Shown here: positions 45,798 to 59,579 of the stretch, piece by piece
Position numbering within the stretch: position 1 is the stretch's first letter
Layout of the letters: each line of letters starts with the position of its first letter
Assembly (NCBI GenBank): GCA_023159155.1
Contig: JAJNNX010000077.1
Span: forward strand, 1-64,000
From: Ustulina deusta
Taxonomy: Eukaryota; Ascomycota; Sordariomycetes; Xylariales; Xylariaceae
Direction: 5' to 3'
DNA: 64,000 nt
Translations under genes and position numbers: made by a program
The notes under the pieces: model-generated
Told to the model about the DNA's origin: nothing
The model's database searches: none
What the model saw: the letters and a program-made list of their open reading frames with translations, nothing else

Positions 45798-48313
45798 ATA
45801 TAGGGGGCTCCCACCTCCCCATTTCCTTCCTTTCTCTCCCTCCTTCGAGTGTGGCATATAGTGAATAGACTGTATTCCACCAACCTTGCAGGCATGTACT
45901 GCTGCCTTGGAAATATGCAGTACACTCCATTCAAACAAACTTTAATATTATTTTTGTTTTATTTATATTTAAACTTAAATTAATTAAACGCTAATTTATA
46001 TTTAATTATTAATAAAAAAATATATATTTGAAAAAAAAAATTATATTAATTCTAAATATTAGTAATATTATTTGTTTTATAAAATTAAATATTATTAAAA
46101 CTTTTTATTAATTATTATTAATTTTAAAATTATTTTATTTTATTTTTTTTAAACCTATAAAAAATATTTTAATAAAAAGTTTTACTATTTAGTTTAAAAA
46201 TAAAAGCTATTTAATAATAAGCTTTTATTAACACGTAAATCTAAACATTTTTAAACAAATTTGCAAATATTAAAAAGTTTTATTTTAATATATTTATTAT
46301 TAATTATTTAGAAATAATTATAAAAACTAAAGTAAAAATTAAAATTAATTTTAAATTAAAACTTTAATAATTTAAAAAATATTAAATTAATTTAGTTATT
46401 TTTTAAGTTTTTTAAGTATATTTATATATTTATTTACTATATTAATAAAATTGCTACTTTTTTAAACTAATTATTAAAAAAAAAAAACTCTTTATAATTA
46501 AACTAAAATAAAAATAAAGTTTTAAATATATAAAATTATTAGTATATAAAATATTTGTTTTAGTTTTTTTTAGGCCTAGCTAATTAATATATATAAAAAT
46601 AAATATTTTATATAATAAAATAAAAAAATATAATCTAAAAACTTATAAAATATTTTTTTAAAATAATAATATTAATTAAATAAATTTATTTAATTTAAAA
46701 CTATAAATTTTTAGTAGTAATATAAACTTTAAAATATTACTACTTTAAATTTTTTAAAACTAAATTGTTTATAATAACTAATTATTAAACTTTATTATAT
46801 TTGTTAAATAAATAAATTTTATTAATATAATAAATTTATTAAACTAATTTTTTATTAAACTTTAATATTATTTTTTAGTATTAACTAGAATAAAAAAAAA
46901 TAATAATTAATATTTTATTAAAAATAATAATAAAGTTTTTTATAATAAAAACTAAAAAAACTAAAAAAAAAAATAATAATAATAGTTTTTTTTAAATAAA
47001 ATATTAAATCTTATATTAATTATAAACTTTTTATTTAATATTTTTTAAAAAGCTAACTTAATAAACTTAATTAAACAAAAAAACTAACTATAAAATGTAA
47101 AAAATAAAAATAAAAAGCTATATATACTTAAAGTTATTTTAAATAAAACTATTTTTTTTTATATAGCTTTAATTTAAAAAGCTTATATATTTTTAATTAT
47201 TATATATTAAAATTAATATAAAATAATTAAAATATTAAAACAAAAATATTATTAGTTTTATTTAAAATATAATTATAAATAATATATATATAATTATTAT
47301 AATTATAAAAAAAATAAAATATTATAAAATAAAACTTTTAGCTTTTTTTATTTATTATTTATATTAATTATAATATAGCAATATATAATAATAAATAATA
47401 TAAATATATTATTTAATTAATAAAATTATAATTATATATAAATATTTATAAATAAGTTTAGTTATTTAATTATAATATTATTTAATAAAAAAATAAATAT
47501 TATAAAATTGCTAGCTATATAATATTATAAAAATTTGTAAAAATTTTTAGTATATTAAATATATAAATATTAAATAATATAAAACTATTTATTTTTAAGT
47601 TTATAGTAATAATTAATAATTTTATAAGTATTACATACTATGTTAGGTGGCTAGGGGGTACAATATTATACATAACAAAAAAGTAAGATAAATAACTATA
47701 TATATCGATCTATCTCTCTAACTATCCGTACAAAAATAAGACTTTTATACAGAAAATTCTTATATAGTAAAAGAATTTTATATATATATACCGCTTATAT
47801 AATTGGACCAATCAGCTAATTACTAGTATTATATAAATAGTTTTATATATAGTTAGTAATAGCTTTGTGTATAATTAATACTATTATTACAATACTAGTT
47901 TTTTTTTTTTTTTAATTATAGCGTACCTCTATATAACTGCTAAAAAAAATAAGAAATTTTAAACGCAAAAAAAATATAGACTATAGCGTATAGCTAATCT
48001 ATAGCTAATAGAATTATTTAATAGTATATTAAATTGCTATTTTTTTGAAAAGCTTTTTATAGTTTGCTTATTATACATAATTGCTTTCTATATATAACTG
48101 CTTTTTTTACGTAACTGCTTTCTATGCGTTGTTTAGAAATGTTTAAGATTAGATAAAGCGTAATATTTATAGCTATTATATATAAAACGGGCCGCTTTTG
48201 TACTACTTTTCCTTTTTTTTTCCTTTTTTTTTGGGGGGGCGTACATATATATCGTACATATGTTTTAGCTATTATTTTAAGGTTATATTAACTTAGAAAT
48301 AATAGTTGTTATA

Positions 48314-48413
48314 TAATAGTAATAGTAATAATAATAGCAATAGTAGTAGTAATAGCATTATTAGTAGTAGTAGCACTACTACTACTATTACTACTACTAC
48401 TATTACTATTATA
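48314..48413. repeat. Triplet-repeat inverted array (TAG)n/(CTA)n
   Basis: TAG/TAA triplets on the left turn into CTA/TTA triplets on the right. The centre is a perfect inverted repeat, AGTAGTAGTAG (48363-48373), two bases, CTACTACTACT (48376-48386). The outer parts pair imperfectly. Confidence 0.9.
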
Positions 48414-49068
48414 TATAAAACTTTTTTGTTGTTCTAAATATTATATTAATAGCAATCTAAATAGTACTATTAGCAGTAGTAATAATAGTAGTAGTATGTT
48501 TGCTGCTGCCCCCGCCCGCCTATGTCTAGCGCTGCCCGCCCTAGGTAGCGTTTTATAGTTTTAAAATTTTGTCCGTACAAAAAATAATAGCTACATAGAA
48601 ATATATAGCTTTTCTATAAAGAGTTAGGCTTGCTAAGCTTTTATATAAACTTTTTATAAAAATATATATATATTTTTATTTTTTATTTTTATATAAATAA
48701 TTTTTAGTATATTTAATAGCTAATATATTTTATTATATAATAAGATAAAAAAAGTATTATTATTACTGCTTTATTTATTAATATTATATTTTAAGTATTA
48801 TTATTAGATATTTTTGCGAACGTTTAAGCTAAGTTTATTTATTAAAAAAATTATTTTTAGGCTATTTTGGTCTAAAGTTAAAAAGTAGTATTTTTGCTTT
48901 GCTTAAACAGTTTGTATAGCAGTTATTACTACTATACTAAAGCGTTATTTTTAATATATTATTAGATTTTTAGTTTTTAAAAAAATATGTGTAGCGCTTA
49001 TATTTAGTGCTTGTACGGAGCGCAATGCTTTAATTATAGTTAGAGGAGGGAAAGGAAAGGTTTTGTTT

Positions 49069-49100
49069 GGGGGGGGGCGGGGGGGGGGGGGGGGGGGGGG
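49069..49100 (+). repeat. G9-C-G22 homopolymer tract
   Basis: Nine G, one C and twenty-two G follow a purine-rich run (GAGGAGGGAAAGGAAAGG). It has strong G-quadruplex potential on the + strand. Exact length is likely unreliable in any assembly. Confidence 0.95.
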
Positions 49101-52100
49101 TAGTTATATATTAGCCCTTTGAAATATAAATAAATTTTTATTATTTTTTTTATGTTTTTTTATTTTTTTTAAAGCTTATATATAATATTTGTTTTTTTAT
49201 ATATAGCTTAGTTATTAGTTATTTTTTATTATATAAATATATTTTTTATAGTTTTTTAATAAATGTTTTAATTTATATAAGTAGCTTATTAATAAAAACT
49301 AAAGTTTTTAATACTTGGTTTAAGGTATGTTTAATAAATATATTTGCTAGATTATTTTTATTATTAATTTATTATATTTTAGAATTTTTTTTTTTATATA
49401 ATTTTAAAAAAAATATAATATTAATTATTAGTTTTTTTTTTATATTATTTCTAGTTTAACTAAACAATTATATAATAATTTTAAGTTTAAATATAAAATA
49501 ACAAATATTAAAAATAGGTTAAATATTTGTATAATTTTTTAAAAAGTTATATAAAAAGTAATAGTATTATTAAAACTATTTATTATATTATATAATTTAT
49601 TTATATTTGTTTAAATTTTAATATATAATATTTTTTTTAATTTTAAAGTTTAGGTTTATTATATTTTTTATATAAGTTTTAATTACTAGTATAATAATAA
49701 AACTAAACTAAAAAGTTATATTTATATTATTTATAAATAAATTATTTATAAAAATAAATAGCTTTATATAATAAAAGTTAAATAAAATAAATATAAGTTT
49801 TTAAATTAGGTTATTTTTTTATTATTTAATTTATTTATTTAATGTTTTAATATTATATAATTATAGTTTAGTTATTTAGGCTATAATAACAAAATTATAT
49901 ATAGTTTTTAATTAATATATATTATTAATATATATTTTTTAGACTTATTAAAAAATATAAGCTTAAATAAACTTTTTTATATAAAAGTTAATTTTAGCTA
50001 AATTTTTAGCTTGGTTTTTTTAAGTTATTATAATATTATATTTATATAAAAAAAAATTTTTATTATTAAACTTAATTAAGTAGTTAAAAAATAAAGTTTT
50101 TTTTAGTTTTATATAAAGTTTTACTTACTAAAGTTTTTTTTTTATTATATTAAAAAGTTCGGGGTTATAAAGCTTAAAATATTATCTATTTATATTTTAA
50201 ATATTTTAAAAATATTTGGGCTATTATATATAAATAATAAATATAGATTATATATAAATATTTATATTTTAAGTTTTTTTTAGTAATATTAATAATAAGT
50301 TTTAAACTAATATAGCTTAGATTTAGCTAGGCTATATAAAAACTATACGATCTATAGAATAATTTTTAGAAAATATTTATTTTTTAGTTCTAGGGGTAAA
50401 TAAGCATAAATATTATATAATAGCTTATTTTCTAACTAAATATAGGTTTAAGTAATATTTTTAAGCTTATATAATGTTTGAAAATTATATATAAAAGTAG
50501 GTCCAAGGGCTAAAATTAGCTATTAGCTTATTTGTTAGATTATTAGCGATTAAGTTAAAATTATACTTTTTTTAGTATAATTATACCTTTATATAACTAG
50601 TTTTAATTTTTTATATAGTTTAATATTTTTATTTTTTATTTTTAATATAAAATAAAATTTAAAAATATATATTTTTTTATATATATTTAGGTTATATATA
50701 ATAAACTTAAAAATATTTTATATAATAAGTTTATTAATTTTTGTTATATTTGATTTTTTAAATAGTTTTTTAAAAGTTATAATAATCTTATTTCTATAAA
50801 GTTTAATTGTTAGTTTAAAAGCTTAATATTTTTTTATAATTAAAAAGGTTTGTAGTGTTTAAGCGTTATATAATAAATATATAGTAGGTTTTTTTTTTAG
50901 CTAGCTATATTTCTTTTGTATTACTATTAGCTATACTAGTTATATATTATTGTTTTTTATATTTTTAGTTTAGGCATTTTTTGTATAGTAGTATAGTTTG
51001 ATTTATATATAGTAAAAATATATTAGTTTATTTATTAAAGTAATAATTATATTTAATCTTTTGATTTTTTTGATTTTATATAAGCTTTTTTCTTTTTTTT
51101 TCTTTTTTTATATTAGAACTTTGCTATAAAAAAAATATAAATATATTATATAAAAATAGTCTATTTTATTGTTTAATTATATAGTTAATTTTAATTTTTA
51201 TATAGTTTTTATATAATATTTTTATTATATTTTGAATAGCTACTACTTTTTATATAAAAGTTAAAAAAGAAAGAAAATTTTTATTACTATATAAATATGC
51301 TTTAAAAATAAAAAAAGTTAGTATAAAACTGTTTAATCTAATTATATTATTTAATATTTTAATTATTATTTATAAAATTGATTTATTGTTTGTTTATATA
51401 TTAATTTTTTTTTTAAAAATATTGTACGTATATTTTAGCGGTTTATATGCTTGTTTTATTTTTTTGATTGCTTACTATGCTTTAATAAATATTTTGTAAT
51501 ATTATATACTTATTATTTTTATATATTTTTTAAATTTATTTTTAAATTATATATAATATTATTAAAAAATTTTTAATAAATATTAATTTAGCATTTATAT
51601 AATACTTTTTATATATTTTATATAAATATAAATTTTAATAAAATAGTTATTTAAAATAATATTATAATATTAATTATATATAATATATTTTAGTTCTTTA
51701 TTTATATAATATTTATAACTATTTTATAGTTAAATTTATAGTAATTTTTAATTATAAACTTAAAGCAGTATAGAGCTTTGTTATATATTTAGTAATAATA
51801 ATAAAATCTTTAGATTTTTTTTAAAATTAGCTGTTTAATTTTATGTTTTATACAAGTTAATATTTTATATAGTTTAACTTTGGTAAAGTAGCTAGCTATT
51901 TTATATAAGTAAATATTAAAAAAAAAGTACTTTTGTTTTTTTATATAATAATATTTTTTATATTATTAAAATAGGTTTTTAAGCAGTTTATATTTTTTAA
52001 TAAAAATAAAAACAAAATAAAAATATTTAATATATAAAAAATTATACAACCGATCTTATTATTAATTTTTATTATACTAATTAAAATTATTATATAATTT

Positions 52101-52505
52101 TTACTAAAGTTTATTTTAATTATTTTAAGCGTTTATATAATCTTTATATTAAAGTTTTTTTATATATATATTTCTATTTGTAGCTTTTTTATAATTAAAA
52201 ACTTTAAAATATTTATATTTTAAATAATACTTTAATACTTTATATAATACTAGTTATTTAATATAAATTAGTTTAAAAGCTAATTTATTATTATTGCTTA
52301 AATATTTTGTTAAGTTATATAATATATAAATATATTAAAAAAAAAATTTTTTTGTTATATAAATTTAAATAACTTTTATATTTAACAAAATAAATTAAAA
52401 ATTTTGCTAAAATTAGTTTATTATTAAATATTATTTTATATATATTAAAATATTAGTTTTTTATATAAGCTCTTTTTTAAAAAATATGGTTTATTAACTA
52501 ATATT

Positions 52506-52745
52506 TGTTACGATCAGTTAAATAAAACTTCTATAGCTAGTTTATTAATACTATAAACAAAAACTTTAAGCTAAAAAAAAAAGAAAAAAAAAAAATTAAA
52601 GTTTATAAAATAAATAAATATAAATTCTATATATATAATTATAAAGTTAGGTTAGTCTATATATAAACTTTTTATTTTATTGCTATATAGGTCTAAAATT
52701 TTTATAAGTTTTACTAAAACTATATAAACTATACTAACTATTATA
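52506..52745 (+). repeat. Ret-A LTR, forward
   Basis: This is a forward LTR copy with the internal A-rich tract and the end AAACTATACTAACTATTATA. It carries a small duplication near the right end (ACTATATAAACTATACTAAC). Confidence 0.7.
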
Positions 52746-55700
52746 TTACTTTTTTTTAAAACTAAAAATTTAAATATAGTTTTAATTTAAAGTTATTAAT
52801 AATATTAAGTTTATATAGTTTTTTTATATTATATTGCTTTATTATTATTTTTGTAATTATTTATAAATTTATTAATTATTATTATATATATTTATTTTTT
52901 TATAAGTTTTATAAAATTAATTAAGTTTAATTAATATATTTTTAAAATTTTAAGTTATATATTAAGTATTATTAAAATTATAGTTTTTTTAAGCAATTTA
53001 ATATTATAACTTTTTATTTTTTTTATATACTTTTAATTATTTAATTTATTTAATTTTAAATTTTGTTTTATTATTAATATTTTTAGCTAAAAGTAATAAT
53101 TAGATTTATTAAAATAAATAATTATTATTTGCTTTTTATAATTAGTTAATATAAAATAAGTTTTTTATTTTATAAAAGTTAAGTAAGTTAAAAATATAGC
53201 TAAATTTTTATTTTTTTAGAATTTCGAAAAGTCCAACTAACTAAATGTTTAATCTAATAATTAGTGCTTATATTATAAAACTTTTTTTTTTTTTTTAAAT
53301 TTATTTTTTATTTTAAAATTTATTAAGCGTTTTTTTTTGTTAGCTTATAGTTTATATTATTTTTATGTAAGGGTTGCTATATTATATGCTATTTTTTAAA
53401 CGTTTTAGGTTTAACGGACCAGTTCGAACGCTTATTACTTAATATTAAAATTTGCAATAGTTTTATTAATATTTATTATTAAAAAGTTTTATGTTTTAAT
53501 TTCTATTGCTACTTTTAGTAATAATATATTAATTAATAAATATTATAAAAAATTATATATAAAGTTTAAAACAAAAAAATAAATATTTTGATTGTTTTAG
53601 TATTTATTAATATAAAAATAAAATTATTAGTCTAGTTTTTAATTAATTAATTTTACTATTTTTTAAGTTTAAAAATAATAAATATTATTAAAATAGTACT
53701 TAATACTTATAAAATTATTAATTATTACTATAAATTTAAAAATAAATAGTTTTATATTATTTAATATTTATATATTTAATATGTTAAAAAATCTATATAA
53801 ACTTTTATAATATTTATTTTTTTACTAAGTAAAGTTATAATTAAATAGCTAAATTTATTTATAAATACTTATATATAATTATAACTTTATTAGTTAAATA
53901 ATATATTTTTATTATTTATTATTATATATTATTATATTATAGCTAATATAAACAATAAATAAAAAAAGCTAAAAGTTTTATTTTATAATATTTTATTTTT
54001 TTTATAATTATATTTTAAATCAAACTAATAATATTTTTATTTTAATATTTTGATTGTTTTATATTAACTTTAATATATAATAATTAAAAATATATAAATT
54101 TTTTAAATTAAAGTTATATAAAAAAAATAGTTCTATTTAAAGTACTTTTAAATATATATAGCTTTTTGTTTTTATTTTTTAAATTTTATAGCGAGTTTTT
54201 TTATTTAATTAAGTTTATTAGATTAGCTTTTTAAAAAAATATTAAATAAAAAGTCTATAATTAATATAAAACTTAGTATTTTATTAAACAGAATTAATAT
54301 TATTATTTATTTTTTAGCTTTTTTAGTTTTAATTATAAAAAGCTTAGCTATTTTTTTTAATAAAATATTAGCTATTATATTTTTTTATTTTAATTAATAT
54401 TAAAAAATAATATTAAAGTTTAATAAAAAATTAGTTTAGTATATTTATTATATTAATAAAATTTATTTATTTAAAAAATATAATAAAGCTTAATAATTAG
54501 TTATTATAAAAAACTTAGTTCTAAAAAACTTTAAATAATAATATTTTAAAGTTTATATTATTATTAAAAATTTATAGTTTTAAATTAAATAAGTTTATTT
54601 AATTAATATTATTGTTTTAAAAAAATATTTTATAAGTTTTTAAGTTATATTTTTTTATTACTACTAAATAACTTTTTTTATTATATTATATAAAATATTT
54701 GTTTTTATTTATATTAATTAGCTAGGCCTAAAAAAAGCTAAAACAAATATTTTATAAGCTAGTAGTTTTATATATTTAAAAATTTATTTTTGTTTTAGTT
54801 TTATTATAAATAGTTTATTTTTTTTTAATAATTAATTTAAAAAAGTAGTAATTTTACTAATATAATAAGTAAATATATAAATATAATTATAAAGCTTAAA
54901 AAATAATTAAATTAATTTAATACTTTTAAAATTATTAAAGTTTTAATTTAAAATTGCTTAGATTTTTATAAAATTAATTCTAATTTTTATTTTAGCTTTT
55001 ATAATTATTTTTAAATAATTAATAATAAATATATTAAAACAAAACTTTTTAATATTTTTTTAATATTTAGTTTAATATAAGCAATAGATTATTTTTTTAT
55101 AATAAGTTTAATATTATTTTTAGTTTTAAAATAAATTAAAATATTATTTATATAAATATTTATAAACTTGTTTAAAAATTATTAGATTTATATATTAATA
55201 AAAGCTTGTTACTAAATAAGTTTTATTTTTAAACTAAATAATAAAACTTTTTATTAAAAGTTTTTTTTATAAATTTAAAAAAAAAAAAAATAATATAATT
55301 TTATAGTTAATAATAATTAATAAAAAGCTTTAATAATATTTAGTTTTATAAATTAAATAATATTATAATAATTAAATATAATATTATTAATATTTAAAAT
55401 TAATATAATTTGATTTTTTAAATATATATATTTTTTTTAATAATTAATTATAAATTTATATTTAATTAATTTAAATTTAAATATAAATAAAATAAAAATA
55501 ATATTTAAGTTTATATTTTGTTTAATAAAGTTAATAATTAATAATTTATTTATAAATTTTTTTTTAAATAAAATAAACTATATAAATATATAATATTAAT
55601 AAAAACTAAAAATATATTTTTTATTATTAAGTTCTAGTACTATATTAAATTTTAGTTATAATAATAATAAAATTTTAGATTTTTCTTTTAAAAAAAACTT

Positions 55701-57050
55701 TTTTAAATATAATAGCTTAAAAAATAAAAAATTTTATATTAACTTTATATATTAAAAGTTTTTTTTTTTTAAAAATAAAATTAGTTTATTATTGAAAATT
55801 TTTTATAATACTATTTAATTAATTTAAATTAATTTTTTTTATAAAATATTAATTATTTTTAAGTTTTTTTTAAATAGTTTAATATAACTATTTTTAATTA
55901 TTATAAATTTAATTATAATAAATTTTTTTAAAGTTTTTTTAGCTAGTTATTTTTATTTGTTTTAAAAAAAATAATTTTAAAAATTTTATATAATTTTTTT
56001 AATAATAGTTTAGTTTTTTTATTTTTTAAAAGTTATTATATAAACTTTTTTTGTTTTAAGTTTAAAAGTTCTAAGTTTTATTTTTATTTTTTTAGTTTTA
56101 ATTATTTTTAAAATAATTATTTTATTTTTAAAAAATTGTTTTAATATTTAATAATATTTTTTTAATATTTAATTATATTAATTTATATTTTTTTATATTT
56201 TTAAGTTTATATTTTATTATTTATAATTAAAAAGTTTAATTATAATTATTAATAAAAATTAAACTAATAAAAATAAATTATTTAATTAAATTAATTATTA
56301 TTTTTAAGTTTTTATTAAAATATTTTGTTTTATTAATTATTTAATATTAATAATAATATTATAACTAAAATTAATAATTTAAAATATTTAATTTTTAAAT
56401 TATTAATTATTAATTTTTATAATATATATTAAATATTTATAAATTTTATTAATTATTTTATTTTAATAGTTATAAAATTTTTAAAATTTAATTAATTAAA
56501 TTATTTTTATTTTTAATTATTATTTAATTTATTATATAAATTTATAACTAATTATTAAAAAAATATAAGCTTTAGTATTATATAAAACTAAAGTTTTTAT
56601 TTTAATATTATTAATTTATAATTAAATAAATATTTTAAAAATAATTAATTTATTTTAGTTATATATTTTAGCTAAAATAAAATAAAAATTAATAAAAAAA
56701 ATTTTATTAGTTTTATTTATTTTTTAAGTTAAATAAACTACTAAAGTTATTTTTATTAAAGCTTTTTTTTGCTAATTAAATATTTAAAACTTTAAGCTTT
56801 TAATTAAAACAATTAATTAATATATATATATTTTTTTTTTATAAATAAAATAAATTTTATTATTTTAATAAACTTTTTTTATTTTTACAATTAATATTTA
56901 TTTTAATTATTTTAAAATAAATATTTTAAAATTTTTAAAATTAGCTAAAAATTAGTAAGCTAGTTTATTAAAAATTTAATTATTTAAATTAGATTTTTGT
57001 TTAATTAAACTAATAAGTTTAATTTATTAATAATTTTTATAAGTTTTATA
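52506..57050 (+). mobile_element. Ret-A element, forward, truncated at right
   Basis: A forward LTR copy (52506-52745, starting TGTTACGATCAG) is followed by the Ret-A body in the same order as 1874-5750. Similarity ends at about 57050 (TTTATAAGTTTTATAAAAAG), where a T249 copy takes over, so the 3' part and right LTR are missing. No reading frame survives. Confidence 0.65.
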
Positions 57051-57292
57051 AAAAGATTCAGCCGAATAGCTAGGAAATACTGTTTATTAACTAACTTAGG
57101 GAAAGAAAAAAAAAAAAGATTTTACAAAAGCAGAGTCTTTATAGCTATATAACTACTAATGTACTATTAACGCGGAGTTCCGATATATTTTTTTAATGTA
57201 CTTCTATAAAAAGTTCTATAAGTTCTAGCAGAGGTCCAGAATTTCTATTAATCAGCAAGGCTTTTAAGGCTAGCCTTGCTTATAATATTATT
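57051..57292 (+). repeat. T249 repeat copy
   Basis: This is a single unit matching 41610-41839: GATTCAGCCGAATAGCTAGG, then TGTTTATTAACTAACTTAGGG, AGCAGAGTCTTTATAGCTATATA, GCAGAGGTCCAGAAT and GGCTAGCCTTGCTTATAATA. It lacks the first bases (GTTAGTTAATA) of the complete unit. A short duplication (ATATTTTTTTAATGTACTTC) is inserted in the middle. Confidence 0.8.
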
Positions 57293-57370
57293 ATTTTTTT
57301 TTTCTGGCTTAAGGGCTACGAAATAGGTAGTATATAGCGTATAAGCAGTGGCTAACAAGCAAAAAAAAAT

Positions 57371-57450
57371 ACGTTTTTTTTAAGCAACATACGTTTTTTT
57401 TAAGCAACATATATACTTTCTAGGCAATATATATATTTTTTAGGTAATAT
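57371..57450 (+). repeat. Imperfect 20-bp tandem repeat
   Basis: Two identical copies of ACGTTTTTTTTAAGCAACAT are followed by two diverged copies (ATATACTTTCTAGGCAATAT and ATATATTTTTTAGGTAATAT). Confidence 0.85.
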
Positions 57451-58958
57451 ATATACTTATTTAGCTAATATATTGCTAGTACGTATTAACCTACCTATTA
57501 CTACTGTTTATTACTTTGGCTAAGTTTATATAAACCTTTTTAGCTCCTTTAACTTTTCTTTCCTCTTTTTTTTTTTTTTTTAGCAATAATATTAATCGGT
57601 AAGTAGTCCTTTTTTTTCTTTATTAAATGTTTTTTTTTTGCTCTATTGCAAAAAGTAGTATACTTATTATATATTTGTTTTTATTATTTGTTTAATATAG
57701 AGCGGCTTATATATATTTAGTAGCTAGCTTAGTTTTTATTTTTTTGTTTTTTTGCTTTTTTATTACTTATTAGCTACAAACATACTACCTTTGCTTCGGA
57801 ACAAATATATAACTTTTATTTATAACATATTTAATATTTATATGTTTTTATGTTTTAAAATAAATAAAGTACTGCTTTTTTTTTATTTCTTGCTTACTAA
57901 CAAATAATTTAATATATTAGCTAGCTTATAAAATATTTTTATTATTTTTATATAAATATATAAAGTTAGCTATTTTTAAGCTTAATATATATTTATATTT
58001 TGCTAATTTATTACTTAAAAACTAACAAATAATATAAACGTTACGTTAGCCTAAACAAAAACTCTAGTTATTTATATAATATTATAAGTTAGCTATTTGT
58101 TTGTTGCTTTTTTATTGCTTATAATTGCTAACCTTTTTATTTATACGTAACTAGTTCGTATACCTAAAATAGTTGTTATATTTAAACACCTATTTAATAG
58201 TGCTTATATTTATAACTATTAAAACGCTAATAATTAAGCGTTTTTTATTTATTTATAAATAGTTTAATGCTTACTAACTTATAATAGCAAATATTAAAAA
58301 ATAAAAAGCTACTAGTTTTAAAGCCGGTTATTTAGTAAGCTATTTTTAATCTGTATATTAAATACAAATTAGTTACTAACTTTTTCTAGCATTAAAAAAA
58401 AACTTTTTTAAATATACTAGCTATTTTTTTATTTAGTTGCAGCTATTTATTTGCTAACAAGCATCAAACAAACAATTAAGCATATCTAGCAGTTTTTAAA
58501 TATATAACTACAGCTATCAAACGTAATATAATAATTATTAAACGTTATATTTTAAGTATAAAATAGCTTACTAATAGTTCTATAATTATTAATAATTATT
58601 TAAGTATTATTAAATATATAATAAATATTTATATAAAATATTTGTTTTTAGGCCTTAATAGTTCAGCGTTTATTAATAAGCCTAGTCCTTTTATTTATAT
58701 ATTTATTAAAAAATAGTCTAGTAGCGCTTTAAGCTTTATTTATAAGCAGCTATATCTTAATAGAATAAATAAAGCTAGTAATAAAAATAAAAATAATATA
58801 AAAGTCTAGCAGCTTTATAGTTGCTTAATACTAGTTTTATAACATAGCTAAACTAAAAATTAATATAAATACTTTTAGTAAGCTTTTTTTTAGTTCTTTA
58901 TATGTTCGATCTTTATTCTTTGGCCCGTAATAACCTATAATATTAGTAATAAAATTTA

Positions 58959-58989
<31 letters not shown>

Positions 58990-59579
58990 TAATTCCTAAT
59001 TATAGCACAAACTATACTAGCTTACTAGCTGGTTTGTTTTTGTTAGCTCTTCTTTTTAGTAATAGGGCTTTTGTATATATAAGAGTTTCTATACTTAGCT
59101 TTAAACTGCTTTAAAGCTATAGTATTAGCAAAATTATTAAAAAGTTCCTATATAGGTTACTAATAACCGGCCTATTTAATTTTGACTTTATAGCAAATAG
59201 GCCTACTCCGGCTTTTTTTTTATTTGTTTTTTGCTTATAGAATGTTTTTTATTGAGAATTTATTATTTTTAAGTAGTACTACTAATAGTTATATATCTAG
59301 GTTAACCTATAATAAAAAAAAGTTTATAGCTACTTATTATAAAAAATTAATATAAAAATAGTTATATATTTTTTTAGGAATATTTAGCTTTACTATATAA
59401 AAGCTTATAACTTTAATTATTTTATATTTAAAGTAGAGCTATGCTAGTTTTTAAAAGGGTTAATCCGTAGTAATATTTTTTAAGTTTAGTTATATTTAAT
59501 CTTTTTTTTTAAAACGGTCCGTAGGATTACGTTTATTATTAGTTGTTTTTTTTATATGCTATTATACTATAGCTATAAT

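Larger units (their letters stand above)
45671..45936. mobile_element. GC-rich palindrome-bearing insertion, 266 bp, flanked by AAACTTT
   Basis: Balanced-to-GC-rich DNA sits abruptly inside the reverse Ret-A copy. The equivalent place in the 1638-6945 element (about 4490-4520, inverted) is uninterrupted, so this is an insertion. AAACTTT flanks it on both sides (45664-45670 and 45937-45943), a likely 7-bp target-site duplication. It contains a perfect 22-bp palindrome (45709-45730, centred on CGTACG) and a perfect 20-bp palindrome (45778-45797, also centred on CGTACG). Two GGCCAAGGGGTC copies lie 14 bp apart between them, and a GTACTGC/GCAGTAC hairpin lies near the right end. The outer ends show only a weak inverted match (GTTGGATT against GTTTGAAT). 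There are no RIP-type changes. A non-autonomous MITE-like element fits best; the 95-codon minus frame across it is not a gene. Confidence 0.65.
43475..47640 (-). mobile_element. Ret-A body, reverse orientation, interrupted and truncated
   Basis: Inverted similarity to the Ret-A body runs from its 3' end (just right of the LTR at 43474) back toward the region around 2900-3700 of the first element. It stops near 47640 where different sequence begins. The segment 46670-47050 repeats what is seen at 41850-42030, showing two overlapping inverted copies of the same family. A 266-bp GC-rich sequence interrupts it at 45671-45936. No reading frame survives. Confidence 0.6.
47641..52505. other. AT-rich block of unassigned repeats
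   Basis: A new sequence starts at about 47641 (TGTTAGGTGGCTAGGGGG), possibly the end of another LTR. Composition is mixed until about 49100: it includes a C/G-rich patch at 48500-48550, a triplet-repeat hairpin and a G tract. The rest is strongly AT-rich. On the minus strand around 50570-50330 one frame stays open except for TAA/TAG stops (ANFSPWTYFYIQF, a stop, then AQKYYLNLYLVRKQ), which suggests a mutated protein gene or transposon ORF that I cannot identify. No intact gene is present. Confidence 0.45.

Noticed and set aside
45651..45938. 95-codon minus-strand ORF across the GC-rich insertion
   Set aside because: It extends beyond the insertion into mutated DNA, and its residues are dictated by the palindromes. 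It is better explained as non-coding.
57371..57450. Possible CRISPR-like spaced repeats
   Set aside because: They are directly adjacent 20-bp tandem copies without spacers, in a fungal retroelement.
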